A DNA stretch of 64,000 nucleotides from Armigeres subalbatus (GCF_024139115.2 NC_085141.1:28783242-28847241); one strand, 5' to 3'. Counted from the first letter of the stretch, positions 1 to 10,788 are shown. A program made the numbers and translations. Notes: generated by a model from the letters alone, not told the origin.

Positions 1-353
1 TTAACGGGTTTACAAACAGTTTATTTGCTTTAAACACTTATTACTACTAAACAGACACTTTATTGGGCAACTAACAATACATTTATTACATTTACTACTT
101 CTAATTTAACTTCTAATTAATTTCGGTGACCGGTCGAGCAAGATGGAAATAATGCTCCAACTTTCGGGAGGTGCTCTTTTATAAAGATAGATGGCGGGAA
201 AATAAGGGTTCGTTTCTAATCGGAGCTTTTGAATCGATCTTAACCTATACAAAGCTACATATATGTGTTGAACGTCACAATACAATAACTTTACGCCTAC
301 CCTAATGCTAATACACACAAACAAACATTTATAGCAAACTCTTTACTACAACA
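1..353 (-). repeat. 3' LTR of the first BEL/Pao element (partial)
   Basis: Aligns with 6791-7141 almost base for base. The boundary next to the internal region is the CA-type end ...CTACAACA at 353, which reads TGTTGTAG on the minus strand. By comparison with the full 495-bp copy, about 142 bp are missing before base 1. The purine-rich and G-rich stretch just inside (354-366, AGGTGGCCGG on the minus strand) is where a polypurine tract is expected. Confidence 0.92.
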
Positions 354-447
354 TAGCCGGCCACCTAAATTTGAAAGCTCGAATTTATATAAACAAACTA
401 TCACGATGCAGACGAACAGGAATGGCGTTATTTCACAAAACAATTAC

Positions 448-1761
448 TTAATTATCTATATTTTCAGCTAACTGCGTATCGGAAATATCGGCTACGGCAT
501 TCATCGGTTGCTGGTCGAAATTAAGAGGAAAAATTCGGGTCACAGGTCGTTTGTAGGTTCCACTAGCTGTTCGCAAAGTTACGACCCTTACTACTCCGTC
601 TGCTCCAGGATGAATTTGTTCGATGCGTGCAATAGGCCAATCGATGGTAGGTTTGCCGTCCTCCTGAACAAAAACAATTTGGCCGATGTGGACATCAATG
701 GGAAGTGTTGTTTTCTCTCGACGATGGTTCAGTTCTGTGAGGTATTCTTTCCTCCAGCGATCCCAGTGCTGCTGGACCAATTTTTGCAACTGTTGGTAGT
801 GGTTTAGTCGGTTGGTGGGAATTTGCACGTAGTTTGGTTCCGGGAGGCTTATAAGCGGTGCCCCGATGATGAAATGACCGGGAGTGAGGACATCTAGCTC
901 AATAGGATCGATGGATAAGGACGTAAGCGGTCGGCTGTTCATGTTTGCCTCGATTTGTGCTAGCACTGTTGCGTAGTCTTCGTAGGACAGCTGCGTTTTT
1001 CCGAGCACTTTTCTCAGTGTTGTTTTCGCGGTTTTCACAGCGGCCTCCCATAGACCGCCGAAGGTTGGTGCTCTTGGCGGAATGAAGTGCCACTGAATTC
1101 GGTGTTTGCTGCATTCTCGGTTGATTGATTCTCTGGTGTGTTTCGCTTCGAGAAGACGGTATAATTCGGTCAACGTATTCGACGCCCCTTGAAAATTTGT
1201 ACCGTTGTCCGAATGGATTTCTGCTGGCATCCCGTGGTGTGCGATGAAGCGACGTAAGGCTGCAATAAAGGCCTCTGTGGATAGGTCACAGACCAATTCC
1301 AGATGCACGGCTTTGGAGGCGAAACAAACAAATACGGCAATGAATGCCTTCCGTGGTGCTGCTCGTCGGTGCGCTGGTTTTAAGTAAACGGGTCCGCAGT
1401 AGTCCACTCCAACTACGGTGAAAGCTCTACATGGTGCTGTGCGGGACTTTGGCAATTGGCCAACGGGTTGAGAAACTGGAGCAGGGTTTAGGCGATAGCA
1501 TTGCGGACATTTGCGACACACAAAATTGGCGATTGTCTTTCCGTTAACTGAGCAGAATTTTTGATGCATTGTACCTAAGGTCATGCGAGAACCGCAATGC
1601 ATGCATTGGTCGTGATAATACTGTGTAATGAGGCGTGTGAGTGGGTGCAATTTTGGTAAAATTATAGAGTGCTTTGTATTGTAGTTCTCGGAGGAGTGTT
1701 CAAATCGTCCACTGAGTCGAATGATTCCCTTTTCGTCAAAGAACGAGCGAAGTAGTTTCAA
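448..1761 (-). CDS. BEL/Pao Pol, integrase module (open over 437 codons)
   Basis: Encodes the integrase part of Pol, which inserts the cDNA into chromosomes. In order on the minus strand: an HHCC zinc-binding domain (HDQCMHC then CRKCPQC, about residues 50-90), the DDE catalytic core (first Asp in VGVDYCGP, second in HSDNGTNF, Glu in GGLWEAAVK), and the BEL-type C-terminal domain beginning around WDRWRKEYL and ending near TRIFPL. All three catalytic acidic residues are visible, so this module alone looks intact. The start ATG at 1761 is only the first Met after a frame change; the natural protein continues upstream into RNase H. It has no promoter of its own and would need the 5' LTR. Confidence 0.9.
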   Translation of the reverse strand: MKLLRSFFDEKGIIRLSGRFEHSSENYNTKHSIILPKLHPLTRLITQYYHDQCMHCGSRMTLGTMHQKFCSVNGKTIANFVCRKCPQCYRLNPAPVSQPVGQLPKSRTAPCRAFTVVGVDYCGPVYLKPAHRRAAPRKAFIAVFVCFASKAVHLELVCDLSTEAFIAALRRFIAHHGMPAEIHSDNGTNFQGASNTLTELYRLLEAKHTRESINRECSKHRIQWHFIPPRAPTFGGLWEAAVKTAKTTLRKVLGKTQLSYEDYATVLAQIEANMNSRPLTSLSIDPIELDVLTPGHFIIGAPLISLPEPNYVQIPTNRLNHYQQLQKLVQQHWDRWRKEYLTELNHRREKTTLPIDVHIGQIVFVQEDGKPTIDWPIARIEQIHPGADGVVRVVTLRTASGTYKRPVTRIFPLNFDQQPMNAVADISDTQLAENIDN

Positions 1762-2870
1762 TGACGACTTTTTGGAAACGGTTCGCGTTTTTTCCTAGTT
1801 TACGCTCATCTGCAAACATTTCCTGTTGCCCCAACTTCGATAATGTTCCCTTAGATTGCTCCAGCTCTCCTAGTGATGCGAATAGGTTTGGGTGGCAACT
1901 ATGTTTGCGACGACATCGATTCACAAAACAAAGATCCAAGGCAGTAATCCGAAGTAAACGCCAAAAGTTTGAATAGCGGTGAAACAAAAAGTTATGCTCT
2001 GGTGCTTGTTGAATCACGAGTGCTGTTTTACGACGCTCCAGTAGATCCTCCGGTGGCGTACCAGTTACGTGTTTAGGCCATTATTCCTCCTCTTTTGAGA
2101 GCCATGACGGACCGCAGCGCCACACAGTGGCGACGGAAAAAAAACTTGAGGAAGCATTCCACGTGAAATGTAGTCAGCCGGGTTTTCAGTTCCTTTCACG
2201 TGATTCCAGCTATGCCCGTGGGTTAATTGTTGAATCTCGGCTGTCCGATTCCCGATGAAAGTTTGCCAAGTGTTGGGCGGTGCCTGAATTCAATGAAATG
2301 TGACCATCGAAACTGACCAGAATCAACAAGAGATTGCTTTCATCCTGAGTGCTGCTGAAACTTTAGCGTACAGTTTTGCTTCCAGGAGTGCAGCACAGAG
2401 CTCAAGCCGCGGTAGGCTAACGCGCTTGAGTGGTGCTACCCGTGATTTGGCCGCTATGAGCTCGATTTTGATTTGTTTCGCCTTGTCGATGGAGCGTGCA
2501 TAGATGCAGGCCCCGTACCCAATTTCCGATGCATCGGTGAATACATGGAACTGTATAGAAATATAATCTGGCAGGAAGATGAAGCGAGGTACCTTGTAGT
2601 CATTCAGACATGGCAACTGTGCAACGAAATCCATCCATTTACTTGCGATTTCCTGCGGAACTGGATCGTCCCATTCAACAGCGGTAAGCCAAAGATGCTG
2701 CATTCGGATTTTTGCCCATGCGATGACTGGCGAAACCAGTCCAAGCGGGTCGTACAGCTTGGCAATCGCAGAAAATATCTTGCGTTTTGTCCAAATACAT
2801 TCTTCTGACGATGGTTGAACCTCGATGCACAGGTAGTCTGGTTTTGTTTCCCATCCAATACCAAGCGTTC
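1762..2870 (-). pseudogene. BEL/Pao Pol, RT connection and RNase H region, frameshifted
   Basis: The open piece at 2323-2703 has the connection signature (WDDPVPQEIASKW) and the RNase H start (VFTDASEIGYGACIYA, then SRVAPLKRVSLPRLELCAALLEAKL). The preceding YDPLGLVSPVIAWAK block is readable just upstream, around 2705-2770, in the same frame. The end of RNase H (IGNRTAEIQQLTHGHSW, then ENPADYISRGM) is readable around 2130-2260, in a frame different from its surroundings. A further block at 1736-2017 (HRYSNFWRLLRITA) is again shifted relative to integrase. I therefore infer several small indels within about 1.1 kb. Confidence 0.8.
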
Positions 2871-3775
2871 TTATTCTCTGATCTTCTCCAAAGTGTAGAG
2901 TTGTTTCGCCAACAAGAGCCTCGGTAGGAATGTTTTCAAGACATCCGGATTATTCGAAGACCATTTCCGAAGCTCTAGACCTCCTTCTTTCAACAAATCT
3001 TGCACTTCTTTTTGCAGCAGTATTGCCTTTTCCACCGTGGGGGCACCCGACAGGAAGTCATCCATATAAAAATCTTCTTCCACGGAGCTGGAAGCATTCT
3101 CGTATTTTTCGCCAAAATCCAACGACAATTGTTTCAGCACCCGAGTAGCGAGAAACGACGACGGGGACAAACCGTAAGTGACAGTTTGTAGCTCGTAAAC
3201 CGCTATTGGTTGCAAAGGATCGAATCGCCAAAGAATTCGTTGGAGCGGTTTATCGTCATCATGGATCCGAATTTGACGGTACATTTTTGCAACGTCCGCC
3301 ACCAGGGCAATGGCATGTTTCCGGAAACGAATCATTAGTTCAAGTAGTTCTTCTTGAATAGTAAGTTCGTGGAAGTTTTCTCTGATCCATTGGAGACCAC
3401 ACGTATCTTCGTCGTAGAACTTGTTTCCTTAAATACAGGATGGTGTGGAAGATAGCACACAGTTTTGCCTTCATCCAAGCTTGAGTCATCCGCCAATCCA
3501 ATGTACTTCATGTTGCCCAGCTCAATGTACTCCATCATGAAATCACTATACTGCGATCTCAGACCACAATTCAGTTTCAATCGCCTTTCAGTGTGATGAA
3601 ATCTTAGGAGAGCCATTTGTTTCGATTCTCCAATCATCATACTATCGAAAATCATGTCCTTGGAGTACATCAAAATATATCTGCCAGTGTCATCACGAGA
3701 GACTCTGTTAAGGAAATGTGTCTCATAGTCCTCCTCTTCCTGTGAGCGTGATGTTTTGACCGTAAATTCTTCCAC
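2871..3775 (-). pseudogene. BEL/Pao Pol, reverse transcriptase, one frameshift
   Basis: Two open pieces form the RT. The upstream piece (3335-3775) carries the N-terminal fingers (CYLPHHPVFKETS, then TKIRVVSNGS). The downstream piece (2871-3335) carries the palm: ALVADVAKMYRQIRI with its catalytic Asp, YGLSPSSFLATRVL, and the YMDD box in DFYMDDFLSG. The pieces are in different frames and meet near 3335. The upstream piece follows the protease ORF in frame, separated only by a TGA at 3779-3781. All palm motifs are present, so the loss of function comes from the breaks rather than from catalytic residues. Confidence 0.88.
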
Positions 3776-3778
3776 TGC

Positions 3779-4969
3779 TCAAAACCTTGCGATTGCATTG
3801 TCCAAAGATTCCACCTTCGCAATATGGCAACTAACCCGCGACTGCCCTTCCATGCATGTAACCTCACCAGCTGCTACCCATCCGAATACCGTATTGACAA
3901 ATACTGGGAGCGTATTGTCGAATTTACGAGCTTGCAACCGGCCACCATCGCTTATGTGGAATTCGTAGAAGTACTGGGTACCTAAGACCAAATCGATCGG
4001 ACCAGAAACGTTGAAACCAGGATCAGCCAAAACCATATCAGCCGGAGGTTGCCATTCTCGCATCGGAATCGAGTATGATGGCTGATTTTCAGTGAGCTGC
4101 TCCAACACCAGAAATTCCATTGAAGTTGAGAAATTCTCCGTCCGAGAAGAAATTGTAGTGGAGACTTCATAAGCCGTGCGATTTCGTGATCGACCAATAC
4201 CAGTTATTTCCACCTTTTTGTCCCGTCGTGAAAGTTGAAGTAGCTTGCAGAGATTTGCCGACATCAAGTTGGCCTGTGATCCGGAGTCTAGAAGCGCCCT
4301 TGCCTGATGTATCCTTCCCCAAACGTCCTTCACATTTAGCAACACCGTGAGCAAAAATATATGCGATTTTGAGTGCCCTATCGCCGAATTGGATGAAATT
4401 AGTGCCATCGAACTAGAAACAGATTCACCAGAGTTCGAAGCACCGCCATTTGATGATGATGTAGAAGGGTTTCCGTTTTCATTCGTTGCCAGAACCGTGG
4501 AACCAGAACCAGGAAATCCAGGATGCAACAACGTGTGGTGCTTCTTCGAACACGTTCTGCAACGATATTTTGACGGACAGTCCCGTGCCAAGTGATTCCT
4601 ACCAAGACAATTACTGCAGAGCCGCTTGGAGTTGGTGAGCTGCAGCCGTTTGTCCACTCCTAAATTAGCGAAGGTTGGGCACTGAGTAATCCAATGATTT
4701 TCCTTACAGGCGAAGCAGTTTGGTGACTTCGTTTCAGTCGCCGAGTTGACCGAAACTTTCGTGGGACGGAATTTACTAACGCTAGTGGATGTTGCCGTTG
4801 AAAACATACGCTGATCGACCGAGACCGCATCTAATACCCGAGTTTTTTGAGAAAATCGACCAACGACCCAAACGACGGTTCCTTTTCTGGCGACACATTT
4901 TCTTCCCACCGCTTCTGAATAACCTCCTCCAGTTTTGAAACCAATAAATGGACTAACATAGCTCCCCAA
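3779..4969 (-). pseudogene. BEL/Pao Gag-Pol: zinc knuckles and aspartic protease
   Basis: From about residue 75 the reading shows nucleic-acid-binding cysteine clusters (CFACKENHWITQC; CSNCLGRNHLARDC; CRTCSKKHHTLLH), as in BEL nucleocapsids. These are followed by a retropepsin-like domain with the active-site triad in RALLDSGSQANLM and a typical BEL protease tail around LVLGTQYFYEF and NTVFGWVAAGEV. The first roughly 50 residues from the Met at 4969 do not look like Gag. They probably represent a wrong frame that overlaps the end of the upstream Gag piece. The ORF ends at a TGA (3779-3781), after which the same frame continues into RT. Confidence 0.87.
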
Positions 4970-5705
4970 CCACTCGTTCTTTCACCTAGCTGGTCCAGAA
5001 TTTTGGTGTTGCGCTCGAAACAATCAATTAGATCGTGCAGACCAGCAGCTGATTCCTTCTTCATCCTAGGGTACTCGAACAACGCGTTGAGATGACGTTT
5101 TTGAGGAGATAATTGTTAGAAAACCGATCGACCAAAACCTCCCACGCAACCCTATAATTAGCCTCACTCATCGCATATGAATCAATCACCTTTAAAGCGT
5201 CACCTTTCAACGAGGCACGCAGATAATGGAACTTCTGTATGTCCGTGAGCTCTGTCGAAGAGTCAATCAAAGCTACATAAATATCGTGAAACGGAAGCCA
5301 ATTTTGAAAGTTGCCATCGAACTCCGGCAAATTGATTTGTGGAAGTCGTACGGAGGCTTGGACGTTTGGGACATGGTTCGTGTGCGCATTGGATGTGTTT
5401 AGTGTCACTTGACCTTGCTGTACCTTTCTTGCCAACCCTGCTCTTACCTCAAAGTACTTTCTTTCGAATTCGGCCCTGAGTTGATGGTGCTCTGGCATGT
5501 TCTCCTCATTGTCCTCCATGCTCTCGATGTCGTTCTGTAGATCCTCGAAATCATTCCACTTTTGCTCGAGTTTCTCTAACCGAATGTTGACCGACTGCTC
5601 ATCGAACTCCTTGGTGTTTTTCAGGTACTGTTCAATCCGGTCCATGAACTCGAGAACGCTGTCTCTGTTGCGTATCAAGCTCTTGAGTTTCTTCGACGTC
5701 GACAT
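4831..5705 (-). pseudogene. BEL/Pao Gag, N-terminal coiled coil and DUF1759-like domain, frameshifted
   Basis: Gag starts at the ATG at 5705, downstream of the repeated leader. Residues about 10-110 are charged and heptad-like (LEKLEQKWNDFEDLQNDIES), as in the coiled-coil start of BEL Gag. The DUF1759-type capsid region follows (LPQINLPEFDGNFQNW, then FHYLRASLKGDALKVIDSY). The frame stops at 5061, and the continuation is in another frame at 4831-5082 (FEYPRMKKESAAGLHDLIDCF, then LVHLLVSKLEEVIQKRWE). This indicates a single frameshift around 5060-5085. Products of this family package element RNA in cytoplasmic particles. Confidence 0.85.
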
Positions 5706-5744
5706 CTTGCTTGCACCGAACGGAATTCACAAGATCACCAAAGA

Positions 5745-6440
5745 GCTGTGGAAATATAACCAGGGAAGCACCTTCCAGAGAAAGTATATTTGATGGACAG
5801 GGACTCACCTGGTGAGCCTGTCTTACAGGCCTTGTATACTATATAATATAATCTCTGGGCAGCAAAGTCTACACCGTCAGCAACACCACACGAGCTGTAA
5901 AATTTAACAAGCGAAGCACCCTCCAGAGAAAAGTATTTGATTGGACAGGAACTCACCTGGTGAGCCCGTCTAACAGGCCTTGTACAATAATACAATCTCT
6001 GGGATCAATGGTCCACACCGCCAGCAACACCGTACGAGAGCTCGAGAGCTGTAAAATTAAACCAGCGAAGCACCTTCCAGAAAAAAGTACGTTTGATGGA
6101 CAGGGACTCACCTGATGAGCCTGTCTTAAAGGCCTTGTATACTAATATTCTGGTCAGCAAACACCGCCGGAAACACCTTTCGAGCGTTAATGCGCCTTGC
6201 ACAGAGCCGTCCACTACGTTAGCGTTAAGGGAGTCCTAGATTGTTCTTCCTCACCCACCAGTAGTCCAAGATGCACGTTGAAGAATCCGGCCACCGAAAA
6301 CTCCGTCGAAGTAGTTTTAGAAATAGAACCAAGAAATGACCAGGTAGAGATGAATATAGAAGTGTAATTCGTTGGACAGGTCCTCACCTGGTAGGCCTGT
6401 CTAACAAGCCTTGAATAATTATTCAATCTCTCCTTGAAAC
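5745..6440 (-). repeat. Tandem leader repeats in the 5' untranslated region of the BEL element
   Basis: A block of about 145-155 bp recurs. Each copy contains a version of GGACAGGGACTCACCTGG followed by TGAGCC, a TCTTACAGGCCTTGTA-like segment, and GCGAAGCACCTTCCAGA on one side. Copies are centred near 5810, 5960 and 6110, with a more diverged one near 6385. The region has no long coding frame and lies between the primer-binding site and the Gag start. Confidence 0.8.
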
Positions 6441-6630
6441 CAACTCCAAAAACTGCTATGGCTGCGCCCAATAGTTCCAGATATGTGATTTTCGTGATGG
6501 CAGCTCGAGTGAATTCACGATTATAGCTATGGCGCCTTTCACCTTTGTAGTCGCCGAGAATGGCGCCAAACCAATTGTCTGTTGATCCAAAGGGCTTATT
6601 AGCGTCGGTAATTTCCAAAGAAACGCTATC

Positions 6631-6646
6631 CTGGTCACGGCACCAA
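6631..6646 (-). other. Primer-binding site of the first BEL/Pao element
   Basis: Directly inside the 5' LTR the minus strand reads TTGGTGCCGTGACCAG. This has the TGG start expected for pairing with the CCA end of a tRNA. I do not assign the tRNA. Confidence 0.72.
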
Positions 6647-7141
6647 TGTTGTGACCCCGGAAATAGCGTTCTAGCACCAAACTCCGACACATAGCACGCC
6701 TTTACCGGTGTGATAATCGTGCAATAATTGCAACGCACAAACGGGTTCTGTTCTTCGGTTTAAAGCTTTTGAAACAAACTTTACAGCACTTTAACGGGTT
6801 TACAAACTGTTTATTTGCTTTAAACACTTATTACTACTAAACAGACACTTTATTTGGCAACTGACAATACATTTATTACATTTACTACTTCTAATTTAAC
6901 TTCTTATTAATTTCGGTGACCGGTTGAGCAAAATGGATAATGATCCAACTTTCGGGAGGTGCTCTTTTATAAAGATAGATGGCGGGAAAATAAGGGTTCG
7001 TTTCTAATCGGAGCTTTTGAATCGATCTTAACCTATACAAAGCTACATATATGTGTTGAACGTCACAATACAATAACTTTACGCCTACCCTAATGCTAAT
7101 ACACACAAACAAACATTTATAGCAAACTCTTTACTACAACA
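6647..7141 (-). repeat. 5' LTR of the first BEL/Pao element (complete, 495 bp)
   Basis: Plus-strand ends are TGTTGTGACC at 6647 and CTACAACA at 7141, the TG...CA form of an LTR. Bases 6791-7141 match the copy at 1-353. The flanking host sequence starts CTTTA at 7142; its partner copy would lie outside the window. Confidence 0.9.
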
Positions 7142-7284
7142 CTTTAAATGACGTGTGCACAATTAAATTACATCCAAATTTGCTTAAAATTTAGCAGGAT
7201 TATTAAAATGGCAAATGCAATCGTTTAAGCATAGGGGGGCAAAAAAGTCAAAATTTGAATCACTCTAATACTGATGTTTGAAAA

Positions 7285-8025
7285 ATAACATTTCCCCATA
7301 GAGACACCGTGACCAAGGTTTACAAACGGAACAAGTTTGTCTCAAAAGCATCCGCCATGGTCTTAATCGATGTCGAGAAGGCATTTGACAATGTATGGCA
7401 TGATAGCCTGGTGTACAAAGTACATCGCTATAATGTTTCCAGCTACCTGGCGAAAATCATAAACAATTATCTGTCGGCATTCCGGATCTCCTTCAACGGA
7501 GCGAGCTCGTCTCCCAGGGCAGTATCCTGAAGACCCTGCTGTTTTATCTGTTCATCTCCGACATGCCAGAACCTCCCAGAGACGGCATTCTGTCTCTGTT
7601 CTGAAGAATACGGTTGCTGTCTACCAGCAAATCATCCTCCCCGTGATCGACTATGGCATGCCGGTCTGGGAGAGCTGCGCAAAAACGCATCATCTGAAAC
7701 TCCAACGCTTCCAAAACAAGTTCCTGGGGATGATTCTCAACACCCCTCCCAGGACACGAACATCTGAGGTCCACCGTCTGGCCGGGATAAAATCTCTGAA
7801 CGAACGCTTTGGTGAGTGCAAGGAGAGGTTTTGCGCCCGTTTTCTCGGACCAGCAAATGATTAGGGCGCTCGTTCCAATTTAGCTTAACAAATTTTTATC
7901 TAAATAGTAGTGTAAATAGGTTAAAAATTGTAGATTTAAGACACAAAAAACTGAAGTTTATAATAGTAATATTTTCAAATTGAAATGATATTTTTTCGAA
8001 TTTCTCAACAAATAAAAATCAAAGA
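7285..8025 (+). pseudogene. Jockey-like non-LTR retrotransposon ORF2 fragment with internal deletion
   Basis: Two parts of one reverse transcriptase are joined. Bases 7309-7530 encode the palm start (SAMVLIDVEKAFDNVWHDSL, then YLAKIINNYLSAFRISFNGA). Bases 7643-7864 encode the C-terminal part (IDYGMPVWESCAKTHHLKL, then FQNKFLGMILNTPPRTR). The FADD-type catalytic box expected between them is absent, so a few hundred bases were lost near 7560-7610. A 3' untranslated stretch follows to an AATAAA-like signal near 8010. It cannot be active. Assignment to the jockey group is from overall resemblance. Confidence 0.75.
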
Positions 8026-8445
8026 TGAGGGACCACAAGGTCAAACACTTAAGTTGTACAAATTAATGTAACACATGAATTGATGTTGGCTTCAATAGCA
8101 ATCAGGTTGTTGCTGTTTGCGATTGAAACGAAATATCATTTTGGAAAAGAAGAAAAAGGATTAATAATGTGCATTTTGAATTTCTCATAGTCATAGCATA
8201 GCAACTAATCTGAAGTAAAATTCGTGTGGGAAAATTTCATTGAACGCCAAGAATTCGCCACAGTTACAAGCGGTTGGATTTTGGAAAAATTCACCCAGCT
8301 TAACTTTCTTCCAATATAATGGTGGTCCTGAAAAGAACCAATTTATTTTCCATGTGTCCAATCACTATCAGCAACCACCGCCACCCCACGCCATCGATGT
8401 GGCAGCCATTGTCGCTGGAATCGCTATCCGGCGCCATAGTCCGCT
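8026..8445. other. No recognisable gene
   Basis: AT-rich sequence. A short open frame near 8240 has no recognisable motif. Nothing else is supportable. Confidence 0.5.
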
Positions 8446-8660
8446 CTCCGCTCGACGGGCGCCTCCGATGCTGACTCAGTGCTAACGACGGAGCATCATG
8501 TTCACTCTCCGGGAATGCTTAATGCGCGCAATCGAAACACGGGTGTTTTTATGCATAGGGAAAATCAATCGGTGGGCCAAAATGACCGTCACTTACATCA
8601 AGCTGAGGTTCGTGCTGGGATTCATGTTGTGACGAGTGCGTTCATCGGGGCGCCCCCCGA
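8446..8660 (+). repeat. Dispersed repeat, also present at 56946-57150
   Basis: Shares with the second locus an ordered series of blocks: GTCCGCTCTC, then TCTCCGGGAATGCT, then CGAAACACGGGT, then TTTTATGCAT, then ACATCAA with CTGA. Spacing is similar but not identical. It is not coding. The family is unknown to me; an LTR or promoter-like end of a transposon is possible. Confidence 0.6.
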
Positions 8661-9083
8661 AAGCTTTGAAAGCCAAGTAGGAATATGTGTGAGGAGAATG
8701 AACGAGATAAGGCAAACTGTCAGAAAGATCGTGATAAGCGATAGGCATTGCAAGTCATTGTTTTAATGGTGATGCAGATTACATGCAGGATTGTAAAATG
8801 AATTCTTTATTATATACTACTTAGAAACTAAATTAATTAATTAATTACAGATTAATACCTAAATTAAAGTAGAACTGTAAAATATAAAAGTTATTGTGAA
8901 TTAAAATTACCAAGTACGAGACCAATTGTCAGTACGAATTGTTGTCATAGTCCTGCATATAATTGACTGATCATTAAAATTTACAGCTTTGAGCTGATCT
9001 CATCAGGGCAAATTGATGAGTTTTGCTGAAAAGACCTCCGAAAAGTAACCCCACCCGTAGCAACCCATAACAATCTCAAAGAA
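8661..9083. other. AT-rich flank, possible 5' end of the second BEL element
   Basis: Contains AATTAATTAATTAATT near 8830 and no coding frame. The 5' LTR of the following BEL element should lie here, but with the 3' LTR missing there is no second copy to define it. Confidence 0.35.
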
Positions 9084-9153
9084 TTGGTGCCAAACCGGTG
9101 CCAGCATGTAGCAAGGATCTTTTATTCGCCAGACTCGATCGAAAACCCGAGCG

Positions 9154-9550
9154 ATGCAAGATGCGGTTACCAGGCGTTCCCAACCCACTGGTAATGATGG
9201 TGCACAGGAGCAATTGAACGACACGGAGCCAAGCGGTGAGTTCGAACCGTCGGTTATTGATATTGAGAACTGTGATGATCACGATTGCGCGAAATGTACG
9301 CGGCCCAACAACGCCGAGTTGTATATGGTAAAGTGCGGAGATTGCAAGCACTGGTACCATTTTTCGTGCGCGAAAATGGATAAAGCTACAGCGCGATCCA
9401 AGGACTACATCTGTGCGAAATGTCTGTCGAAGGTTCCCCTGCCCCCGCCGGCTCCAGGACCGGAGGATCCAGCGTTTCAAGTTTGCGAAGAACCCAAATC
9501 GCCAGAGATCTTCAGCGGTTGGAGGAAGAAAGGTTGCTGGTCGAGAAAGC
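9154..9550 (+). pseudogene. BEL/Pao Gag N-terminus with PHD zinc finger
   Basis: The start ATG at 9154 lies 70 bp after the TTGGTGCC motif. Residues 45-90 form a C4HC3 PHD finger: C45-x2-C48, C61-x2-C64, H69-x2-C72, C87-x2-C90, with the aromatic WYHF before the fifth and sixth ligands. In chromatin proteins this fold reads histone tails; here a role in targeting or nucleic-acid handling is only inference. After residue 90 the frame turns into proline-rich text. The adjacent frame at 9420 on gives the expected Gag sequence (RDLQRLEEERLLVEKA), so a frameshift lies near 9420. The coding is then cut at 9550 by the nested LTR element. Confidence 0.85.
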
Positions 9551-9726
9551 TGTGTGGTCTCAAATGGCCGGAGCGAATTGTTATGACAGCAGCTCTCCGT
9601 GGGTGCGTGTGCATGCCACGGAGGTCTGACCAGAAGATGACGAGTCATGGCGTGCTGCGCACTGATCGACACGCTGAGGTGTTAATGTATAATCACACTC
9701 TGATGGTAATATACTCAAACCCCACA
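9551..9726 (-). repeat. 3' LTR of the outer coding-free element
   Basis: 176 bp, TGTGTGGTCT at one end and CCCCACA at the other. It creates a misleading open frame that extends the PHD reading to 9747; the residues encoded after 9550 belong to the LTR, not to Gag. Confidence 0.9.
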
Positions 9727-9742
9727 TTTCCCTTCTTCTCTC
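9727..9742 (-). other. Polypurine tract of the outer coding-free element
   Basis: The minus strand reads GAGAGAAGAAGGGAAA directly against the 3' LTR, where plus-strand cDNA priming starts. Poly-A/T runs follow further in. Confidence 0.8.
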
Positions 9743-10289
9743 ATTAAAAAAAAGGCAAAAAAAAAATTCCTCTAGCATAGAACGCATTGATTTTTTTAAA
9801 AGTTATTTGCGCGAGACTAAGATGAACATATTGCTTTTGAGAAACCTTTTGAGAAAATTTCCTTTGAAAACTGAACTCCAAAATAAACTTGTATGATCAT
9901 CGTGGTTTTCAATCGCAGAACAACGAAATTCAAGTCAATAGGTTGTATCATTAAAATGTTAAACTAAATTGGTAATTGATCTCACAAAAACATTTTACAT
10001 TGTAGCAATAATCTAAATATCTTATACCGTCCATTAAATCCAACTATCAGCTTCATATATAGTAATACCAGCAAGCTGACTTTCAACATATCGATGTTGA
10101 ACTTGCTAACAACCGCTTAGAACATGTGTTCCCAAACTGTGGGCCGCGACTCCCAGGGAGGTCGTGGGCTGATCAATGATGGGTTGCGAAAGACGAATCT
10201 TGATTCATTATTTTGCCCCAATTTTGTCCCACAAATCTATCACAGCCATTAGATTTGGATCTATGTAGTGAATGGAGAACAATAAATTT
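9743..10289. other. Interior of the outer coding-free element, no genes
   Basis: Single-copy-looking AT-rich sequence. No reverse transcriptase, protease or Gag motif on either strand. Confidence 0.6.
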
Positions 10290-10788
10290 TGAGATTTTGT
10301 CAAATACAATGAAATCCAAAAAATTCAAATCCAATCCAAATTCAATCCAATTCTAATAGAAATCCAAGCCACTTTCAATCCAATTCCAATCAACATCCAA
10401 TCCTAATCCAATCTGAATCCGTTCCAAATCCAAATACAATCAAATTCAATTCTAATCCAAATCTAAATCAAATCCAATTCAAATCCAGTCCAAATCCAAT
10501 CCAAATCCAATCCATATCCAATTCAAATCCTTCCAATCAAATCTAAATTCAAAAAATCTAATCCAAATCCTATCTAAATCCAATCCAATCCAAATCCATT
10601 CCACATTCAATACAAAACCGTCCCACATCCTTTCCAAATCCAATGCAATCAAAATCTAATCCAAATACGATCCAAATCCAGTCTAAATCCGTTCCAAATC
10701 CAAATCCAATCAAATGCAATTCTAATCCAAATCTAAATCAAATTCAATCCAAATCTAACCAAAATCTAATCCAAATCCAATTCATATC
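10290..10788 (+). repeat. ATCCAA-type simple array, left part
   Basis: Irregular units such as AATCCAAATCC and AATCCAATCC run for about 500 bp. The array resumes at 14001 after the inner LTR element, showing that the inner element landed inside it. Confidence 0.85.

Larger units (their letters stand above)
1..7141 (-). mobile_element. BEL/Pao LTR retrotransposon, degraded, truncated by window start
   Basis: The element reads on the minus strand in the order 5' LTR (6647-7141), primer-binding site, repeated leader, gag, zinc knuckles and protease, reverse transcriptase, RNase H, integrase, 3' LTR (1-353, incomplete). Domain order and the C-terminal integrase extension are those of BEL/Pao. 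The coding region carries at least four frame changes and one in-frame TGA, so it cannot make one polyprotein. Over the roughly 350 bp that can be compared, the LTRs differ by about seven substitutions and one 2-bp indel. The far end of the 3' LTR and the second target-site copy lie outside the window. Confidence 0.93.
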
